A DNA stretch of 5,750 nucleotides from positions 1-5,750 of the forward strand of contig JAKMFM010000002.1 of assembly GCA_022425445.1 (NCBI GenBank), read 5' to 3'. The DNA is from Planktomarina sp. GTDB lineage: Bacteria > Pseudomonadota > Alphaproteobacteria > Rhodobacterales > Rhodobacteraceae. Position 1 is the stretch's first letter. Each line of letters starts with the position of its first letter. Positions 1 to 5,545 of the stretch are shown here, one piece after another. A program made the translations under genes and the position numbers. The notes beneath the pieces were generated by a model. It was not told the origin of the DNA. It searched no databases and saw nothing but the letters and a program-made list of their open reading frames with translations.

Positions 1-572
1 GCATAGCCCCAAGCCACGGCGTCATGGCGCGCTGAGCCGCCACGGGCCTGCCACAAGGCCCCTAAAACCGGATAGCGAGGCCCGTCGATATTCATGATCG
101 GGCACAGTTCTTTAACCCGAGCCGGCGGGATGAATTCTGTCTTCACTCCTTGCAAAGAGTTGGCATGGGCCGTGCGTTGATATCCGCGCACCTCGTGATG
201 GGTCTGCGCCAGCATCATCACGCCACGTGGGCTGAACATGACGTTATAGTTGAGATCTTGGCTCATCGTCTCATACAAAGAGCGCGCCTTCTCATAGATC
301 GCAGCCGAGGGGTCTTGAAGGTAATTGGAGCGAATAATTGTCGTATTGCGGCCTGTGTTGCCACCGCCCAGCCAGCCTTTTTCAATCACCGCCACATTGG
401 TGATGCCAAAATTCTTGCCCAGATAATAGGCAGTGGCCAAGCCATGCCCACCGCCACCAATAATCACCACGTCATAGGCTTTTTTTGCCTCGGGATTGCC
501 CCAGGTACGGCCCCAACCGCTGTGTTGACGCATCGCCTCACGCGCGACAGCAAAGACTGAATTTCGCTTCAT
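1..572 (-). CDS. soxB: Sarcosine oxidase beta subunit, N-terminal part (cut by left edge)
   Basis: Flavoprotein subunit of heterotetrameric sarcosine oxidase, which demethylates sarcosine to glycine and passes the methyl group to tetrahydrofolate; cytoplasmic. Seen: 190 residues from the ATG at 572. A short N-terminal extension is followed by a Rossmann FAD site, GGGGHG at residues 39-44, with the beta-2 acidic residue E64. Next comes the stretch TGRNTTIIRSNY (73-84), very typical of SoxB, then SQDLNYNVMFSPRG (104-117) and GGSARHDAVAW (178-188). In the known enzymes a histidine of this subunit carries covalent FMN; H183 lies in about the right region, but I cannot assign it firmly. The family is about 415 residues, so over half lies beyond the window. 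The start is well supported: AAGGGGG (plus 581-587) sits 8 nt upstream. It is transcribed away from ccmI, and soxD/A/G would be expected further left. The family call is confident. Confidence 0.93.
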   Translation of the reverse strand, partial: MKRNSVFAVAREAMRQHSGWGRTWGNPEAKKAYDVVIIGGGGHGLATAYYLGKNFGITNVAVIEKGWLGGGNTGRNTTIIRSNYLQDPSAAIYEKARSLYETMSQDLNYNVMFSPRGVMMLAQTHHEVRGYQRTAHANSLQGVKTEFIPPARVKELCPIMNIDGPRYPVLGALWQARGGSARHDAVAWGY

Positions 573-587
573 TTTAGAATCCCCCTT

Positions 588-632
588 GGGTGCTGCCGCG
601 TTTATCACTCAAAATACCGCGACACAGCACCC
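588..632 (-). repeat. Long inverted repeat upstream of the soxB ribosome-binding site
   Basis: The 8-bp arms GGGTGCTG (588-595) and CAGCACCC (625-632) are perfect reverse complements. A second inner pair, CGCG at 597-600 and CGCG at 618-621, nests inside them, leaving a 17-nt AT-rich loop. In the soxB transcript the hairpin would end directly next to the AAGGGGG Shine-Dalgarno at 581-587. It could be a 5' UTR structure that affects translation, or a DNA operator for the soxB promoter. The repeat is seen directly; both roles are inference. Confidence 0.6.
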
Positions 633-656
633 CACCTGCGTCCTTGTGTGAAATTA

Positions 657-683
657 TTGCGACATTGATCGATACGATATAGA
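657..683 (+). promoter_or_regulatory. Weak candidate promoter for the ccmI operon
   Basis: TTGCGA at 657-662 and TATAGA at 678-683 resemble sigma-70 -35 and -10 boxes, but the 15-nt spacer is shorter than ideal. The position, about 55 nt before the ccmI start, is reasonable. No better pair was seen in the 167-bp divergent region. Alphaproteobacterial promoters are poorly predicted by eye, so this is tentative. Confidence 0.25.
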
Positions 684-713
684 GCGATTGCAACCGCTGT
701 CATCCGGCGGAAG

Positions 714-725
714 ACGATCGATCGT
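714..725. promoter_or_regulatory. Perfect 12-bp palindrome just before ccmI
   Basis: ACGATCGATCGT is exactly self-complementary. It ends 4 nt before the ccmI Shine-Dalgarno (GGAG, 730-733) and 14 nt before the ATG. A related GATCGAT occurs upstream at 667-673. A dimeric repressor bound here could block the ccmI operon, but a 12-bp palindrome of repeated GATC units may also be chance. The palindrome is seen; operator function is inferred. Confidence 0.4.
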
Positions 726-739
726 GATTGGAGTGATTA

Positions 740-1936
740 ATGGTATTTTCTGCGGCACTATTTGTTTTGGCGGTTCTGCTGATCGGCGGGTTGATGCTTT
801 TGCAGACCCAGCGTGCCGCCATGCCGGTTATGAGCGATGTGGATGTCTATGCCGAGCAATTGCGTGGATTGGAACGCGACTTGGCCAAGGGCGTTTTGCG
901 CGATGAGGAATTTGCGGCCATGCGCGCCGAGATTGGCCGCCGCATGATCTCCGCGGCCCGCGCAGCCGGCCATCAGCCCAATCCGAGCGCACAAGGCCTT
1001 GGTTTATGGGCTTTTGCGGGTGGAAGTCTTCTAGCCTGTTTATTGGGAGCGGGACTATATAGCCAAGTCGGAGCGCCCTCAGTCCCCGATAGCCCCATCG
1101 CAGAGCGCTATGCACAATCCGAGAATCTGCAAGCAAATCGATTGAATCAAGCAGCCGCGGAGGCGCGCGCTCCTGCAAATGACACCGACGCTGACCCGAA
1201 CTATGCGCAATTGGTGACAGAACTGCGCACAGCTCTTGAAGGGCGTCCAGAGGATGTTCAGGGATACGAGCTTTTGGCAAAAGCCGAATCGCGGTTGGGC
1301 AATTTTATCGATGCACATACGGCGCAAGCGCGCGTCTTGGAGCTTAAGGGCGCTGAGGCGACCGCGGATGAATGGTATGCCTATGCGGAATTGCTCATCA
1401 TAGCCGCTGATACCTATATCTCGCGTGAGGCCGAGACTGCCCTGCGTGAGACCCTGCGGCGCGATCCCAACTATGAACTGGCCTTGTTTCGCATGGGAAT
1501 GTATTTCGACGCGATCGGACGGCCCGATCGCACCTTTGGTATTTGGCGTAAATTGCTGGAGGCAGGACCAGAGTCCGCCCCATATATGCCGCTGATCCGC
1601 CGGACCATCATTGATTTGGCACAAATTGCCGGGGTCACTTATGATCCCCCCGAAGTGAGAGGCCCGAGCGCTGAAGATATGCAATCTGCCGCCGAGATGA
1701 GTGCCGAAGAGCGCAGCGCTATGATTGCTACCATGGTCACCGGCCTCGCGGATCGCCTTGCCACAGAGGGTGGGCCGGCGACCGATTGGGCACAGCTGAT
1801 CGTGGCCTATGGGGTCTTGGGCGAGACCCAGAGCGCTCGCGAGATATTCAACGAGGCCTTGCAAGTCTTCGCAGCCCGCCCCAGCGATCTCGAAATCCTG
1901 CAAGGGGCCGCAAAATCGGCCGGCATCTGGCCATGA
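740..1936 (+). CDS. ccmI: Cytochrome c maturation protein CcmI
   Basis: Membrane-anchored chaperone of cytochrome c biogenesis (System I). It holds apocytochrome c in the periplasm and hands it to the CcmF/CcmH haem-ligation complex. Seen: 398 residues. A first membrane helix (about 3-21) is followed by the cytoplasmic loop with the family signature DVYAEQLRGLERDLAKG (35-51) and an Arg/Glu-rich coiled segment. A second membrane helix spans about 87-107. A periplasmic tail follows, with helical TPR-like repeats from about 155 to 290 and a C-terminal domain that includes the block GLADRLATEGGP, typical of Rhodobacterales CcmI. The length fits this group. The start is supported by GGAG 6 nt upstream. 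First gene of a tight operon: its TGA overlaps the ruvX ATG. Other ccm genes are not in the window, which fits the scattered ccm genes of this order. Confidence 0.93.
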   Translation: MVFSAALFVLAVLLIGGLMLLQTQRAAMPVMSDVDVYAEQLRGLERDLAKGVLRDEEFAAMRAEIGRRMISAARAAGHQPNPSAQGLGLWAFAGGSLLACLLGAGLYSQVGAPSVPDSPIAERYAQSENLQANRLNQAAAEARAPANDTDADPNYAQLVTELRTALEGRPEDVQGYELLAKAESRLGNFIDAHTAQARVLELKGAEATADEWYAYAELLIIAADTYISREAETALRETLRRDPNYELALFRMGMYFDAIGRPDRTFGIWRKLLEAGPESAPYMPLIRRTIIDLAQIAGVTYDPPEVRGPSAEDMQSAAEMSAEERSAMIATMVTGLADRLATEGGPATDWAQLIVAYGVLGETQSAREIFNEALQVFAARPSDLEILQGAAKSAGIWP

Positions 1937-2409
1937 TCTGTGAAGATATGCATGACCTTATGACCCAGTCGCCGACGGGAAGCGCTTGGATGGGGCTGGA
2001 TCTCGGCACGAAGACGATTGGCGTGGCGGTCTCGGATCGTCTCCTAAGCTGCGCAACCCCTTTGCACACCATACGGCGGGTGAAATTCTCCAAGGATGCC
2101 GAAGCTCTTCTCCAGATCATTGAAAATCGCGAAATCGGCGCAGTAATCTTGGGCCTGCCGCGCAACATGGATGGATCAGAAGGCCCGCGCTGCCAATCCA
2201 CCCGAGCCTTTGCTCGCAATCTGGCAAACTTGACCACTCTGCCGATTGGCTATTGGGACGAGCGCCTATCGACTGTGGCCGCCGAACGGGCCTTGCTCGA
2301 GGCGGATACGTCTCGCAAACGTCGCGCCGAGGTCATAGATACCGTCGCCGCCGGCTATATCTTACAGGGCGCTCTAGATCGTGCGCGACATATTCGGGCG
2401 GTGATATAA
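1933..2409 (+). CDS. ruvX: RuvX/YqgF-family putative RNase H-like nuclease
   Basis: RNase H-fold protein of the YqgF family. Members are called putative Holliday junction resolvases and are also implicated in 5'-end processing of 16S pre-rRNA; cytoplasmic. Seen: 158 residues from ATG 1933. The first acidic motif GLDLGTKTIGVAVSD is at 21-35 (D23), GLPRNMDGSEGP at 74-85, WDERLST at 108-114 (E110), and the last acidic residue D136 lies in the helix IDTVAAGYILQ. All three catalytic acids are therefore present and the length is normal. The frame is open back to 1786, but that stretch overlaps ccmI. ATG 1933 forms an ATGA overlap with the ccmI stop, which suggests translational coupling. It lacks a strong Shine-Dalgarno, and ATGs at 1948 and 1960 remain possible, so the first 9 residues are uncertain. 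The next gene starts 2 nt after its stop. Confidence 0.93.
   Translation: MICEDMHDLMTQSPTGSAWMGLDLGTKTIGVAVSDRLLSCATPLHTIRRVKFSKDAEALLQIIENREIGAVILGLPRNMDGSEGPRCQSTRAFARNLANLTTLPIGYWDERLSTVAAERALLEADTSRKRRAEVIDTVAAGYILQGALDRARHIRAVI
2400..2404 (+). promoter_or_regulatory. Ribosome-binding site supporting the GTG start of the DUF1289 gene
   Basis: GGTGA, complementary to the 16S rRNA tail, lies 7 nt before GTG 2412 and overlaps the last ruvX codons. No in-frame ATG exists between here and the conserved cysteine motif, so this site decides the start. Confidence 0.5.
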
Positions 2410-2411
2410 AA

Positions 2412-2654
2412 GTGCAAAATATCGATGATATTTGGAAAAGGGATGAGATTGACAGCCCCTGTATCAAGCTGTGCTCCATTCACCCGGGTGAGCGGATCTG
2501 TATCGGCTGTTACCGCTCGATCGAGGAAATTGGCAGCTGGTCGCAATTAAGCCCGGCGCAACGGCGCGAAATCATGGCCGACCTTCCGCAGCGTGCACCC
2601 CGCGTGCAAAAACGTCGAGGCGGGCGCGCTAGCCGCCTGCCTAATCTCGGTTGA
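2412..2654 (+). CDS. DUF1289 small cysteine-motif protein
   Basis: Small protein of the DUF1289 family, whose biochemical role is not established. Seen: 80 residues with the family pattern SPCIKLC (C17, C21), then ICIGC (C30, C33), then a YRSIEEIGSW segment and a helix LSPAQRREIMADL (46-58). The four cysteines look able to bind a metal such as zinc or an Fe-S cluster; that is inference. The tail from residue 60 is strongly basic (Arg/Lys-rich), which may allow contact with nucleic acid. The start is GTG: the reading frame is open further upstream inside ruvX, but the GTG has a suitable ribosome-binding site and leaves a 2-nt gap after the ruvX stop. Last gene of the ccmI-ruvX operon. A link to RuvX is suggested only by adjacency. 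Confidence 0.85.
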   Translation: MQNIDDIWKRDEIDSPCIKLCSIHPGERICIGCYRSIEEIGSWSQLSPAQRREIMADLPQRAPRVQKRRGGRASRLPNLG

Positions 2655-2672
2655 ATTCGCTTAGTAAGCTGT

Positions 2673-2696
2673 AAAAATTGACAATAATTCGTCAAT
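2673..2696 (-). terminator. Probable intrinsic terminator of the dusA operon
   Basis: ATTGAC (2677-2682) and GTCAAT (2691-2696) form a 6-bp inverted repeat. Read on the minus strand, the stem gains a G-U and an A-U pair, giving 8 pairs around a 4-nt loop, followed at once by a run of five T. It starts 26 nt past the stop of the dioxygenase gene. The stem is AT-rich and so weak. On the plus strand the extra pairs are lost and the T-run is less direct, so termination of the ccmI operon here is less certain. Confidence 0.5.
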
Positions 2697-2721
2697 GCGA
2701 TTTTCATTCTTATGACTCGCG

Positions 2722-3528
2722 CTAATAATCACCATTGAGCCAATCATCCAGACGGCCCTGTGTTTGGGGACGGAAATACGCTACGATGCGTCCCTCCGGA
2801 GGCGCCTGCGCCCCTACCCCCCAAGGCGCAATGCCATGCAGCGCCAAGCGGTGTAAAACATAGCTTTCCCCGGGCTGCGCAAGGATGCTCTTTCGCGGAC
2901 ATTGCTCAAAACAGTCTTTGCGGGCTTGATGATAGATATCCGTCAAATCTACGGCGCCCCATTGCGCCACCGGCAAACTGTCCAACAACGATTTAAAGGC
3001 AGCGCGTATGATCCTGTGGCTGCCTTCCCAAATCACCAATGGGCTGGCCTCGGCATTGCTGCGTCCCAAGGGAATGCCCAGCACATATTGATGCGGTTCA
3101 TGCAGAAAACGGCGGCGCTCTGGCCCGGTTGCCAAAAGACCATCCACATGCGCGGCCGCGCGTTTGACGCGATAGCGATGTGCCGCGGGGCTTTCCTGCC
3201 CATCAAAAGCCGGATAGCCCGGATAGGTGACCGAAATTTGACCGCGGTCTAAGGACATTGGTCCATGCGCCGCGGTGAGACAGTCGATCACCGCCCCTCG
3301 GAGTTTTGGCCCCTGCTGGACACGGCCCTGCGCATCATTGGACAAAATATTCACCCCAGCGAACCAAGTGCCCCCATGGCGGAGCCAATCGGCACGATGT
3401 GACGGATCTTGCGAGAGCGTGGCAGCGATGGGGGCCACATGAGCCGCCCATGCCTCAAGATCTGAATCAGCGGAAAATTCGGCCCAGCCCGCGGTCCGTA
3501 GCGCCTCTATCTTGGCCGCTACGGCCAT
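2722..3528 (-). CDS. PhyH-like Fe(II)/2-oxoglutarate-dependent dioxygenase, substrate unknown
   Basis: Likely a cytoplasmic oxygenase that couples oxidation of an unknown substrate to 2-oxoglutarate decarboxylation. Seen: 268 residues. The iron motif HxD is in AAHVDGLL (H127, D129). A phytanoyl-CoA-hydroxylase-like WEGSHRI segment spans 167-173. The distal His is probably H231 in LHRLALHGIAPW (H226 is the alternative), and R247 in EGRIVAYFRP fits the 2-oxoglutarate carboxylate-binding arginine. The order and spacing match the PhyH superfamily, not TauD. The middle includes LGIPLGRSNAEASPLVIW. The start is ATG 3528, which overlaps the permease gene's end by 10 bp, so it is likely translated by coupling; no clear Shine-Dalgarno is seen. 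Last gene of the dusA operon, followed by a probable terminator. The fold and metal motif are fairly secure; I do not recognise the specific function. Confidence 0.75.
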   Translation of the reverse strand: MAVAAKIEALRTAGWAEFSADSDLEAWAAHVAPIAATLSQDPSHRADWLRHGGTWFAGVNILSNDAQGRVQQGPKLRGAVIDCLTAAHGPMSLDRGQISVTYPGYPAFDGQESPAAHRYRVKRAAAHVDGLLATGPERRRFLHEPHQYVLGIPLGRSNAEASPLVIWEGSHRIIRAAFKSLLDSLPVAQWGAVDLTDIYHQARKDCFEQCPRKSILAQPGESYVLHRLALHGIAPWGVGAQAPPEGRIVAYFRPQTQGRLDDWLNGDY

Positions 3529-4337
3529 AGTGCACTGCGCATCATATTGGCCGCAACGAGTAACAAAAAAGCACCAAACAAGCGTTTAAGCGGGACTGCA
3601 TCCATACGGTGCCCGACGGTGGCGCCGATCGGGGCGAACATAAACGTCATCGGAATGATTACTAAGAAAGCCGGAAGAGTCACTGACCCCAACGTCCAAG
3701 GCAAGCGCGGCGCATCGACCGATACAAAAAGCCAGACCAGCGCCGAGGGCACAGCAATGGCCAGGCCAAAACCCGCTGCGGTCGCGACCGCGCGGTGGAT
3801 AGGCACGCGGTGTAAGGTCATGAAGGGCACGCCAAGCGAGCAGCCGCCGATACCAAGCAATACCGAAAGCCTGCTCAAAAGTGGCGCAAGCACGATGCGC
3901 CACAGACCGGTGGGGAGGGTTTCGCCAATGCTCCAAGATTGTCGGCCAAAAGCCAAATACAATCCAATGATCGCCCCCAAGCCGCCAAAGATCAGTTGCA
4001 AGACCTGCGATTGCAAATTGGCGGCCAAAGCCACGCCGAAAATGGTGCCGGCAGCGACACCGGGCGCCCATTGGCGAAGGATTTGCCAATCAACTGCCCC
4101 TTTTTTATGGTGACTTTGCGTCGAGCGAATTGAGGTCACGATGATGGTGGCCAAAGAGGTCGCCAACCAGACCTGCAAAAGCTGCGGGCCATCATATCCC
4201 AATGCCTGAAAGACATAGAAAAATGCTGGCACCAAAACAATGCCGCCGCCCACTCCGAGCAAGCCGGCCAAAAATTCGGCCAAGGCGCCCACCACGATCA
4301 AACTCGCGAGTACCGGGATAACGGTGGAAATATCCAT
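3519..4337 (-). CDS. TauE/SafE-family (DUF81) membrane permease
   Basis: Integral inner-membrane protein of the TauE/SafE family, whose studied members are linked to export or uptake of sulfite, sulfoacetate or other organic anions. Seen: 272 residues with about eight hydrophobic segments. The two half-repeats typical of the family are present: GLLGVGGGIVLVP at 25-37 and LLGIGGCSLGVP at 159-170. In the second, Cys165 stands where the family usually has a third glycine. A conserved polar stretch, RSTQSHHKKGAVDW (70-83), is the cytoplasmic loop between the early helices. The start is ATG 4337, sharing one base with the dusA TGA (TGATG). A TTG one codon earlier is possible but less likely. The end overlaps the dioxygenase gene by 10 bp. 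The substrate cannot be read from sequence; sulfite is only one option. Confidence 0.87.
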   Translation of the reverse strand: MDISTVIPVLASLIVVGALAEFLAGLLGVGGGIVLVPAFFYVFQALGYDGPQLLQVWLATSLATIIVTSIRSTQSHHKKGAVDWQILRQWAPGVAAGTIFGVALAANLQSQVLQLIFGGLGAIIGLYLAFGRQSWSIGETLPTGLWRIVLAPLLSRLSVLLGIGGCSLGVPFMTLHRVPIHRAVATAAGFGLAIAVPSALVWLFVSVDAPRLPWTLGSVTLPAFLVIIPMTFMFAPIGATVGHRMDAVPLKRLFGAFLLLVAANMMRSALWP

Positions 4338-5371
4338 CAAATGAGATCCAATTCTTCTTGACGCTTAGACAGTGCAGCGCGTTCCTCTAACAGTAACCGA
4401 TAATCGGCGATCTGGGCATTTTGTTGCGCGCCAAGCTCTGACAGGCGCCGTCGCCAATGCCGCGCACCGGGCTGTCCCGAAAAAAGACCGAACATATGCC
4501 GGGTGATTTGATGTAGACGTCCACCTTGTTGCAAATGCGCCTCCATGTAGGGGATCATCTGCTCGGCTATGGTCTGTACCTCCTGTGGCTGAGCCGCGCT
4601 GCTGCGAAAGACGTCACAATCGGCACGGGCTAAAATCTCATAGGGTGTCTGATAGGCGGCCCGACCAATCATCACCCCGTCACACCCTGCCTCCAGATGG
4701 GCGCATGCATCGGACAGATGCGTCACACCGCCATTCAAACTGAGATGCAAACCGGGGAACATCTGTTTCATCCTGAACACCAAATCATAATCGAGCGGCG
4801 GGATGTCCCGGTTTTCTTTCGGACTGAGCCCCTGCAACCAAGCCTTGCGCGCATGGATAATAACCCGGGTCACGCCCGTACGCTCAATCATAGATAAAAA
4901 CTCTGGCAGACTGTCTTCAACCACCTGATCGTCCACGCCGATGCGGCATTTTACCGTCACTTCGGCCCTGCTGGCCTCCTGCATCCGCTCGAGGCACGCG
5001 CGCACAAGATCTGGCTCCGTCATCAAAACAGCGCCAAAGCGCCCCGATTGCACGCGATCCGAAGGGCATCCGAGATTGAGATTGATCTCCCCATAACCAT
5101 GGGCCGCGCCCAGCGCCGTGGCCTTGGCCAGTTGCGCGGGATCCGAGCCACCAAGCTGCAAAGCAACCGGTTGCTCTTCGGGACTGAAATCCAACAACCG
5201 CAGCGCCCCGCCCAGCACCAAAGCAGGGGCTGTTACCATCTCTGTATACAGCAAAACCTGCCGAGAAATCATCCGGTGGAACACCCGACAATGGCGATCG
5301 GTCCACGCCATCATCGGCGCCACGGAGAGGCGGGCGGAAGAAGTCAGGATATTTTTATTACTTTCAGTCAC
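4337..5371 (-). CDS. dusA: tRNA-dihydrouridine synthase A
   Basis: FMN enzyme that reduces uridine to dihydrouridine in the tRNA D-loop (U20/U20a in DusA) with NADPH; cytoplasmic. Seen: 344 residues, normal for DusA. The TIM-barrel motifs run in order: LSVAPMMAWTDRHCR (15-29), LLYTEMVT (40-47), VALQLGGSDP (69-78), INLNLGCPSDRVQSGRFGA (96-114) with catalytic Cys102, VKCRIGVDD (140-148) with K141, IIHARKAWLQGLSPKENR (171-188), SLNGGV (211-216) and CDGVMIGRAAY (230-240), the last two being FMN phosphate contacts. DusA-specific motifs separate it from DusB/C. Two departures from the pattern I know: Ala22 where Asp is usual (MxDWTD), and Val115 where GACLM is usual. The start is a GTG directly after an in-frame TAA, with no good Shine-Dalgarno; no better start lies before the first motif. 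First gene of the operon. Confidence 0.94.
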   Translation of the reverse strand: MTESNKNILTSSARLSVAPMMAWTDRHCRVFHRMISRQVLLYTEMVTAPALVLGGALRLLDFSPEEQPVALQLGGSDPAQLAKATALGAAHGYGEINLNLGCPSDRVQSGRFGAVLMTEPDLVRACLERMQEASRAEVTVKCRIGVDDQVVEDSLPEFLSMIERTGVTRVIIHARKAWLQGLSPKENRDIPPLDYDLVFRMKQMFPGLHLSLNGGVTHLSDACAHLEAGCDGVMIGRAAYQTPYEILARADCDVFRSSAAQPQEVQTIAEQMIPYMEAHLQQGGRLHQITRHMFGLFSGQPGARHWRRRLSELGAQQNAQIADYRLLLEERAALSKRQEELDLI

Positions 5372-5407
5372 TTATTTAATTTCACTTTGAACCAGTTACC
5401 GTTCTAT

Positions 5408-5436
5408 AAGTTATCTGAACGCTGCGGGAACAACAA
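5408..5436 (-). promoter_or_regulatory. Weak candidate dusA promoter
   Basis: On the minus strand TTGTTG (5436-5431) and TAACTT (5413-5408) are separated by 17 nt, with a TATAGA overlapping just downstream (5408-5403). This would start the transcript about 30 nt before the GTG at 5371. The match to consensus is modest and no stronger pair was seen in this intergenic region. Confidence 0.3.
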
Positions 5437-5457
5437 TAGAGCTAAAGGGCACAACAT

Positions 5458-5497
5458 CCTTTGCAGCAGGCACAGTGCGCCAGTTTGCGCACAAAGG
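5458..5497. repeat. Nested inverted repeats between the reductase gene and dusA
   Basis: A perfect inverted repeat GTGCGC (5475-5480) / GCGCAC (5487-5492) with a 6-nt spacer sits inside an outer pair CCTTTG (5458-5463) / CAAAGG (5492-5497), with an 11-nt one-sided gap. The hexamer GGCACA occurs twice nearby, at 5448-5453 and 5469-5474. No T-run follows on either strand, so it does not look like an intrinsic terminator. It lies about 90 nt upstream of the dusA start, upstream of the candidate promoter, where an operator would fit. The remaining intergenic sequence (5372-5545) shows nothing else I can support. Confidence 0.45.
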
Positions 5498-5545
5498 CAT
5501 CTGGGCGGTGTCATGTAATAAATAAACATACGCCACAATCGGCAC

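Noticed and set aside
1079..1903. A 274-codon open frame on the strand opposite ccmI
   Set aside because: It lies entirely within ccmI, which has clear family motifs; the antisense translation shows no recognisable domain.
2659..2669. The interrupted palindrome GCTTAGTAAGC after the DUF1289 gene
   Set aside because: The single-base centre leaves no room for a stable RNA loop and no T-run follows on the plus strand; not a convincing terminator.
3547..4113. A 188-codon plus-strand frame opposite the permease gene
   Set aside because: It is antisense to a clear TauE/SafE membrane protein and is rich in Lys/Pro/Ala without domain motifs; a shadow frame.
5290..5371. A possible genomic-island attachment site in the dusA 5' end
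   Set aside because: The 5' end of dusA is a known integration target, but here the gene is intact and no integrase or duplicated dusA end is visible.
5411..5500. A 29-codon minus-strand ORF (ATG at 5500, TAA at 5411) between the reductase gene and dusA
   Set aside because: No Shine-Dalgarno, no recognised sequence, and it overlaps the inverted repeats; an ORF this short is expected by chance.
5048..5518. A 156-codon plus-strand frame across the dusA 5' end and intergenic region
   Set aside because: Mostly antisense to the conserved DusA N-terminus, with no family resemblance.
5513..5545. A terminator for the reductase gene just after its stop
   Set aside because: Only 3-4 bp stems (GCC/GGC or ATGT/ACAT) can be drawn and the T-rich stretch is interrupted; too weak to call.
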